Assembly (NCBI GenBank): GCA_023399035.1 | Contig: JAEWQX010000037.1 | Location: 1-16,842 of the forward strand | Reading direction: 5' to 3' | Length of the DNA: 16,842 nt | Source: Bacillota bacterium | GTDB taxonomy: Bacteria; Bacillota; Clostridia; Clostridiales; Clostridiaceae | Part shown: positions 13,701 to 16,842 of the stretch, one piece after another | Numbering within the stretch: the stretch's first letter is position 1 | Layout of the letters: every line of letters begins with the position of its first letter | Notes under the pieces: model-generated | Database searches by the model: none | What the model saw: the letters and a program-made list of their open reading frames with translations, nothing else | What the model was told of the DNA's origin: nothing | Made by a program: the position numbers and the translations under genes

Positions 13701-13865
13701 ACTTTCTGCACACTTCCTGCATATAGATATATATGTTCTGGAATTAGTTCTCTTTTTTTGTGCTATTCTGTTGCTTTTAATATAAATATCGCAGTTCTTC
13801 AGTATCCTTATAAATTCAGCTTCAGTAACTTCTCCTTTAAGCTTTTTTAAAAATCTGAATACCAA
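13680..13865 (-). CDS. Small basic Cys-containing protein, 61 residues
   Basis: The frame has a TTG start at 13865 supported by AAAGGCGGT upstream; a longer frame from a TTG at 13898 lacks a ribosome site. The product has a helical N-terminal part (FRFLKKLKGEVTEAEFIRIL) and a later CRKC pair in ISICRKCAESVLKE, with another Cys earlier (KNCDIYI). It is likely soluble and basic and may bind a metal, although only one clear CxxC is present. It lies between the Cro-like and organizer genes in the early leftward operon, where small regulatory phage proteins are usual. No family is recognised. Confidence 0.5.
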   Translation of the reverse strand: MVFRFLKKLKGEVTEAEFIRILKNCDIYIKSNRIAQKKRTNSRTYISICRKCAESVLKERN

Positions 13866-13936
13866 ATAAAGACCGCCTTTCACCCAAAATAAAGTCAATG
13901 CTGCACAATCTATGACAATGCAGCTTATTTTAGTTT

Positions 13937-14137
13937 TTATTCACTTATCTCAAATAGATACTCAATGGTCAGTTCAGGGAAAAAATACGTTTTTATCTTC
14001 AATGCTTCATTAAGCTTGAAGGAAAACTTCCCATTAATTTTGTCGCATATAGTAGCATTTTTTACCCCCAGAAATTCTGCCAGCACATTTCTGCTTATAT
14101 TCTTTCGTATCATTTCCCTTTCCAGGTTCTTATACAT
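13937..14137 (-). CDS. Cro/CI-type helix-turn-helix repressor
   Basis: A 66-residue protein that is nearly all XRE-type DNA-binding domain. The helix-turn-helix lies at about 13-35 (ISRNVLAEFLGVKNATICDK), followed by KINGKFSFKLNEALKIK and the closing ELTIEYLFE that ends many phage Cro-like proteins. GAGGGTGA lies just before the ATG. It is the first gene of the leftward operon and is divergent from the CI-like gene. It should bind the operators in 14138-14311 and repress the opposing promoter, as Cro does, but this is inference from layout. Confidence 0.88.
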   Translation of the reverse strand: MYKNLEREMIRKNISRNVLAEFLGVKNATICDKINGKFSFKLNEALKIKTYFFPELTIEYLFEISE

Positions 14138-14158
14138 CCTCTCACCCTCTCAATACTT

Positions 14159-14169
14159 AATTTCGTATT
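14159..14169. promoter_or_regulatory. Operator copy 1, AATTTCGTATT
   Basis: Identical to the 11 bases at 14190-14200, offset exactly 31 bases (about three helical turns). It lies just downstream of the predicted leftward start, between the promoter and the cro ATG. Confidence 0.6.
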
Positions 14170-14178
14170 TCCAATTTT

Positions 14179-14207
14179 ATCCTACACTCAATTTCGTATT
14201 ATGTCAA
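14179..14207 (-). promoter_or_regulatory. Leftward early promoter
   Basis: On the minus strand TTGACA (14202-14207, the consensus -35) and TAGGAT (14179-14184) are 17 bases apart. It would drive cro and the leftward early genes. Operator copy 2 lies in its spacer. Confidence 0.7.
14190..14200. promoter_or_regulatory. Operator copy 2, AATTTCGTATT
   Basis: Within the spacer of the leftward promoter, so a bound repressor would block RNA polymerase there. Confidence 0.6.
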
Positions 14208-14240
14208 CATATTTTTCCCATATTATTTCCATATATCCTA

Positions 14241-14269
14241 TTTACAAACCTATTATCACCATTTATACT
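14241..14269 (+). promoter_or_regulatory. Rightward repressor promoter
   Basis: TTTACA (14241-14246) and TATACT (14264-14269) are 17 bases apart, 42 bases before the CI-like ATG at 14312. Operator copy 3 lies just downstream of the expected start. Confidence 0.6.
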
Positions 14270-14281
14270 ATATATATAATG

Positions 14282-14293
14282 CGAAATTTCGTA
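14282..14293. promoter_or_regulatory. Operator copy 3, CGAAATTTCGTA
   Basis: Contains the third AATTTCGTA (14285-14293) inside a perfect 10-base palindrome, CGAAATTTCG (14282-14291). It lies near +7 of the rightward promoter, so it would mediate autorepression. Confidence 0.55.
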
Positions 14294-14311
14294 AGCAGAT
14301 AGGTGATAAAA

Positions 14312-14746
14312 ATGAATAAAACAGAATTAATACGACAATTAATAAAAGACACTAACCTGACCATGAAAGCTTTTGCACAAAAGGCTGACATACCTTATAC
14401 GACTTTAAGGTCCATGCTTGAAAGGGGCATTGAAAATGCTTCTGTAAACAATGTAATAAAGGTCTGCTCAACGCTGAATATCAGTATTGAGTATCTTTAC
14501 CATATGCAGGATATAAATAGTCTTTCCTATGATGAAACAGAACTGCTCAGATTGTTCAATGAATTGAATGATATAGGCAGGAAGGAATCACTGAAAAGAA
14601 TTGCTGAACTGACTCAAATCACTTCATATAGGAAAAGTATGCAAATCTGCACTGATGAAATATGTCTTGGCATGGCAGCACACAATGACCATGCACATGA
14701 TCCTGAACAACAAAAGCTTATGAAAGAAGATTTGGATGAATTATAA
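14312..14746 (+). CDS. CI-like phage repressor (XRE family)
   Basis: A lysogeny repressor type. The N-terminal XRE domain is at about 1-62, with helix-turn-helix LTMKAFAQKADIPYTTLRSM and the usual SVNNVIKVCSTLNISIEYL. The C-terminal half (about 70-144) is helical and acidic and lacks a LexA-like peptidase domain, so it is expected to be removed by the ImmA-type protease encoded next door and not by self-cleavage. The start at 14312 is chosen since AGGTGA lies 5 bases upstream; the GTG at 14303 overlaps that site. The product has 144 residues. It is co-oriented with the peptidase gene 23 bases downstream. Confidence 0.88.
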   Translation: MNKTELIRQLIKDTNLTMKAFAQKADIPYTTLRSMLERGIENASVNNVIKVCSTLNISIEYLYHMQDINSLSYDETELLRLFNELNDIGRKESLKRIAELTQITSYRKSMQICTDEICLGMAAHNDHAHDPEQQKLMKEDLDEL

Positions 14747-14769
14747 GTTTATGAATGGCTGGTGAATAT

Positions 14770-15255
14770 ATGAATTCTTATGAACTATTTGTTGATGAAT
14801 GCTATAAAAATAATGTTATAGTAATTGAGAAAAAATTTAAAAGCAAGGCAAAAGGCCTCTGGAAGGATTACAAAATCGGCATAAGCTCTGACCTTCTTAC
14901 AATAGCCGAAAAGAACTGTATATTGGCTGAAGAATATGGACATTTCAAAACAACTTGTGGAAACATATTGGATTTAAATGACATACGCAGCATAAAGCAG
15001 GAAGTGCGCGCAAGAAATGATGGATATGAAAGGCTATGCAGCATAGAAAAGATCATAAGTGCTATTGAAAAAGGTGCACTGGATAACTTTGAAATAGCAG
15101 AATATCTGAACATTACAAATCAATACCTCCACGAAGCAATTAATTATCACAAACGCAGATATGGCTTGTACTGCAGACATAACAATTATATAGTCTTCTT
15201 TGAACCTACGGTAAGGATAGTAAGAGTGGATAATAGGCAAGAATTTCTTGTTTAA
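14770..15255 (+). CDS. ImmA/IrrE-type metallopeptidase
   Basis: Proteases of this group (as ImmA of ICEBs1) cleave a neighbouring Cro/CI repressor and so induce the element. Of 161 residues, the catalytic helix is about 49-62 (KNCILAEEYGHFKTT). The usual H-E-x-x-H appears as E-E-Y-G-H, so the first His is replaced. In many phage ImmA proteins the motif reads AEELGH in this position, so this is a known variant and not damage. The rest (IAEYLNITNQYLHEAINYHKRRYG) is the usual C-terminal helix bundle. The ATG at 14770 is chosen because GGTGA is 4 bases before it; an ATG at 14755 has no site. It forms a bicistronic unit with the CI-like repressor. Confidence 0.85.
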   Translation: MNSYELFVDECYKNNVIVIEKKFKSKAKGLWKDYKIGISSDLLTIAEKNCILAEEYGHFKTTCGNILDLNDIRSIKQEVRARNDGYERLCSIEKIISAIEKGALDNFEIAEYLNITNQYLHEAINYHKRRYGLYCRHNNYIVFFEPTVRIVRVDNRQEFLV

Positions 15256-15796
15256 TTTTGAGGTACAAGCATAAATTGATTTGAATTAAACTGATGGGAG
15301 AGCAGATAGTTTTGCATAAAAGTAGAACTATCTATTCTCCCATTAAAAAACATTTTTTATTTTCGTCAAAAATAATGTTTTCCTTCTATCATTTCTTTAA
15401 AATCAGAAGTTCCAACTTGAATACTCTTTTTCAAATCTGCACCTTCCTTCTCTATAATATTAACATAGTTATTCATTATTATATCCTACAGTCACAGTAT
15501 TGAAAACAAATTTTAATAATATAAAATCTTTTCCCTAGACTTTCACCTCCAAGTTGTCACTCATACTGAACACAATAGAAAAAGAGTGACTCCCCCTAAA
15601 ATGAGCAGTCACCCTGTTCCTTCATAAAATATATTTAGTTATTCTATATTTACAACTTATTTTCACTTCATGCTATTTATGACTTACTTCATTTCTTATA
15701 CTTATAACTTTCTCCATCAAAATCTTTTTATCTTTCGCCAATTGCTCCAATAGCTTGCCTTAATTTTTTTGATACAATGGTAAATCGTAAATCCAA
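15256..15796. other. Non-coding region between the peptidase and lysozyme genes
   Basis: Convergent stops leave 541 bases. They hold the 15294-15343 hairpin, a further A/T hairpin around 15347-15378, and alternative hairpins at 15556-15612. On the minus strand a frame of 28 codons (LLEQLAKDKKILMEKVISI and so on, about 15670-15750) looks coding but has no start, so it may be a gene remnant. A prophage normally carries its integrase or holin here; neither is present. Confidence 0.6.
15294..15350 (+). terminator. Hairpin after the repressor-peptidase unit
   Basis: ATGGGAGA (15294-15301) and AGATAGTT (15304-15311) pair with AACTATCT (15326-15333) and TCTCCCAT (15336-15343), with a 2-by-2 mismatch and a 14-base loop. 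It is not directly followed by a T-run; T-rich bases come about 10 further on. It is 39 bases past the peptidase stop. Confidence 0.65.
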
Positions 15797-16825
15797 TTAG
15801 CATATCTTTGTAGCTACACCATTGCTGTCAAACTTATATCCGTATATTTCAGTGTCATGGGCCATCTGTCCATTGCTATATAAGAGATAGTCTTTTCCTT
15901 TGTATTCAATCCATCCAGTCACCATTTCTCCATTTGAATTGAAATAATACCATTGTCCATTTATTTTGACCCATCCAACCTGCATTGCACCCTGTGAGTT
16001 GAAATAGTACCACTTACCATCTGTCAACACCCATCCTGTTTTCATTGCACCATCATTTCTACCACCGAGAAAATACCAGTTGCCTCCATCTGACCACTGC
16101 CATCCATAGAGCATATAGCCCTCTTTATCAAACAGGTACCAGCTTCCATTTATCTTGTACCATTCATCTTTTGGATAACCTCCATTATCAAACCTATACC
16201 ACCATCCAGTACTATTAAGCTCCCAATGGCCTACTTTATATTCATACTCTGCAAGACAGTTTTCATTGAAATAATCGCAGTCACCAGTGAAAGTTCCTAT
16301 TGTACCGTTTTCCGTATACTGCCATCCTACTATATTTGTGAAAAATCCAGTATATACATTATCAAAGGATGAAGTATAATTTGCAATCCAGCACTTTCTA
16401 TCCTGAATGTAGCTCTTTATGGAATTTAAATTGCTTATAAATCCGCTGTAAGTGTATATTCCTATTTCTACCTTTGATAATTCCTGCCATCTATTTATGA
16501 AACGCAAAACATAACTTCCTAAATCATCAAAATCAGTTTCAACATCTAACATGAATACAAGATCCTGCTTATAATTTTCTGTTGCATTGTAAGCATTTTC
16601 TGCCTGTGCTTCAGGAGCGCTCGTTCCATCCAAGAAATGATAAAACCCAACTTTCAATCCTAAATTCCTTGCCTGTTCATATCTTCCTGGAGTAAGCTCG
16701 TCTACGAATGTAGCACCCTCTGTACTTTTTAGATATAAATACTGTACACCATTTTCTGCAAGGGTTGATAAATCAGATATTGAATTATCATTGCTTATAT
16801 CTACACCCTGTATATTAAATAACAT
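15797..16825 (-). CDS. Phage lysozyme: GH25 muramidase with choline-binding repeats
   Basis: An endolysin that cuts the N-acetylmuramic acid to N-acetylglucosamine bond of peptidoglycan. Of 342 residues, about 5-190 form the GH25 domain. Key acids are D9 in QGVDIS, D94 and E96 in FMLDVETD, and D182/D184 near GDCDYF. Residues about 197-340 carry a series of roughly 20-residue choline-binding repeats with the recurring pattern GWxxxxGxWYYFxxxGxM (for example TDGKWYYFNSQGAMQVGW). There is no signal peptide, so it would leave the cell through a holin, which is not in this window. GGAGATGA precedes the ATG; the ribosome site is at the right edge. Choline binding implies a host with choline-decorated teichoic or wall polymers. 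It has the same direction as the early genes. Confidence 0.95.
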   Translation of the reverse strand: MLFNIQGVDISNDNSISDLSTLAENGVQYLYLKSTEGATFVDELTPGRYEQARNLGLKVGFYHFLDGTSAPEAQAENAYNATENYKQDLVFMLDVETDFDDLGSYVLRFINRWQELSKVEIGIYTYSGFISNLNSIKSYIQDRKCWIANYTSSFDNVYTGFFTNIVGWQYTENGTIGTFTGDCDYFNENCLAEYEYKVGHWELNSTGWWYRFDNGGYPKDEWYKINGSWYLFDKEGYMLYGWQWSDGGNWYFLGGRNDGAMKTGWVLTDGKWYYFNSQGAMQVGWVKINGQWYYFNSNGEMVTGWIEYKGKDYLLYSNGQMAHDTEIYGYKFDSNGVATKIC

Positions 16826-16842
16826 TAAATCATCTCCTTTCT

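Noticed and set aside
13727..13738. Fourth possible sigma element (CTGCATATAGAT)
   Set aside because: It matches only the first nine bases, lies inside a minus-strand coding frame and has no plus-strand gene downstream.
15294..15503. 69-residue plus-strand frame after the peptidase gene
   Set aside because: It starts within a hairpin, has no ribosome site, and its composition is that of random AT-rich DNA.
1..16842. CRISPR arrays, tRNA and rRNA genes
   Set aside because: No regularly spaced identical repeats, no cloverleaf-like segments with TTCGAATC-type arms and no rRNA-like stretches were seen on either strand.

Overview
The DNA is AT-rich with strong AGGAGG-type ribosome sites, intrinsic terminators and protein families typical of a solventogenic or saccharolytic Clostridium. 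A choline-binding phage lysozyme suggests a host with choline-containing wall polymers, as in the C. acetobutylicum / C. beijerinckii / C. saccharoperbutylacetonicum group. The species is inference. There are no rRNA, tRNA, CRISPR or complete insertion sequence features.

Left part (1-6000), ordinary chromosomal genes: a partial unknown protein running off the left edge (minus), a family 1 phospho-beta-glycosidase with its own promoter and terminator (minus), an unknown 160-residue protein (minus), a small kinase-like protein that lacks a normal start codon (plus), a metallophosphoesterase (plus), and an Rpn/PD-(D/E)XK nuclease of the 'putative transposase' type (minus).

Middle part (6250-9290), the most unusual region: a small group-5-like sigma factor (UviA/TcdR/SigO type), a 56-residue YvrJ-family membrane peptide, a DUF1659 protein and a DUF2922 protein, all on the plus strand. 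The sigma gene, yvrJ and the DUF1659 gene each have an identical 12-base element, CTGCATATATAC, just upstream. No fourth copy is visible. This looks like a self-contained, autoregulated alternative-sigma regulon of unknown function. Two minus-strand micro-ORFs for membrane peptides and a cyanase gene (cynS) lie between these genes.

Right part (about 9290-16842), a prophage-like or prophage-derived region: on the minus strand a lysozyme (GH25 plus choline-binding repeats), a Cro-like repressor, a small Cys-containing protein, a replisome organizer, a small ORF, a DnaB-type helicase, an AbrB-like protein with a zinc knuckle, a BRO/ORF6C antirepressor, a 51-residue protein and a broken LacI-type regulator. 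A CI-like repressor and an ImmA-type metallopeptidase are divergent on the plus strand. The CI/Cro intergenic region shows two facing promoters and three copies of AATTTCGTA placed as operators. No integrase, terminase or structural gene is present, so this is either the early end of a prophage continuing to the right or a decayed remnant.
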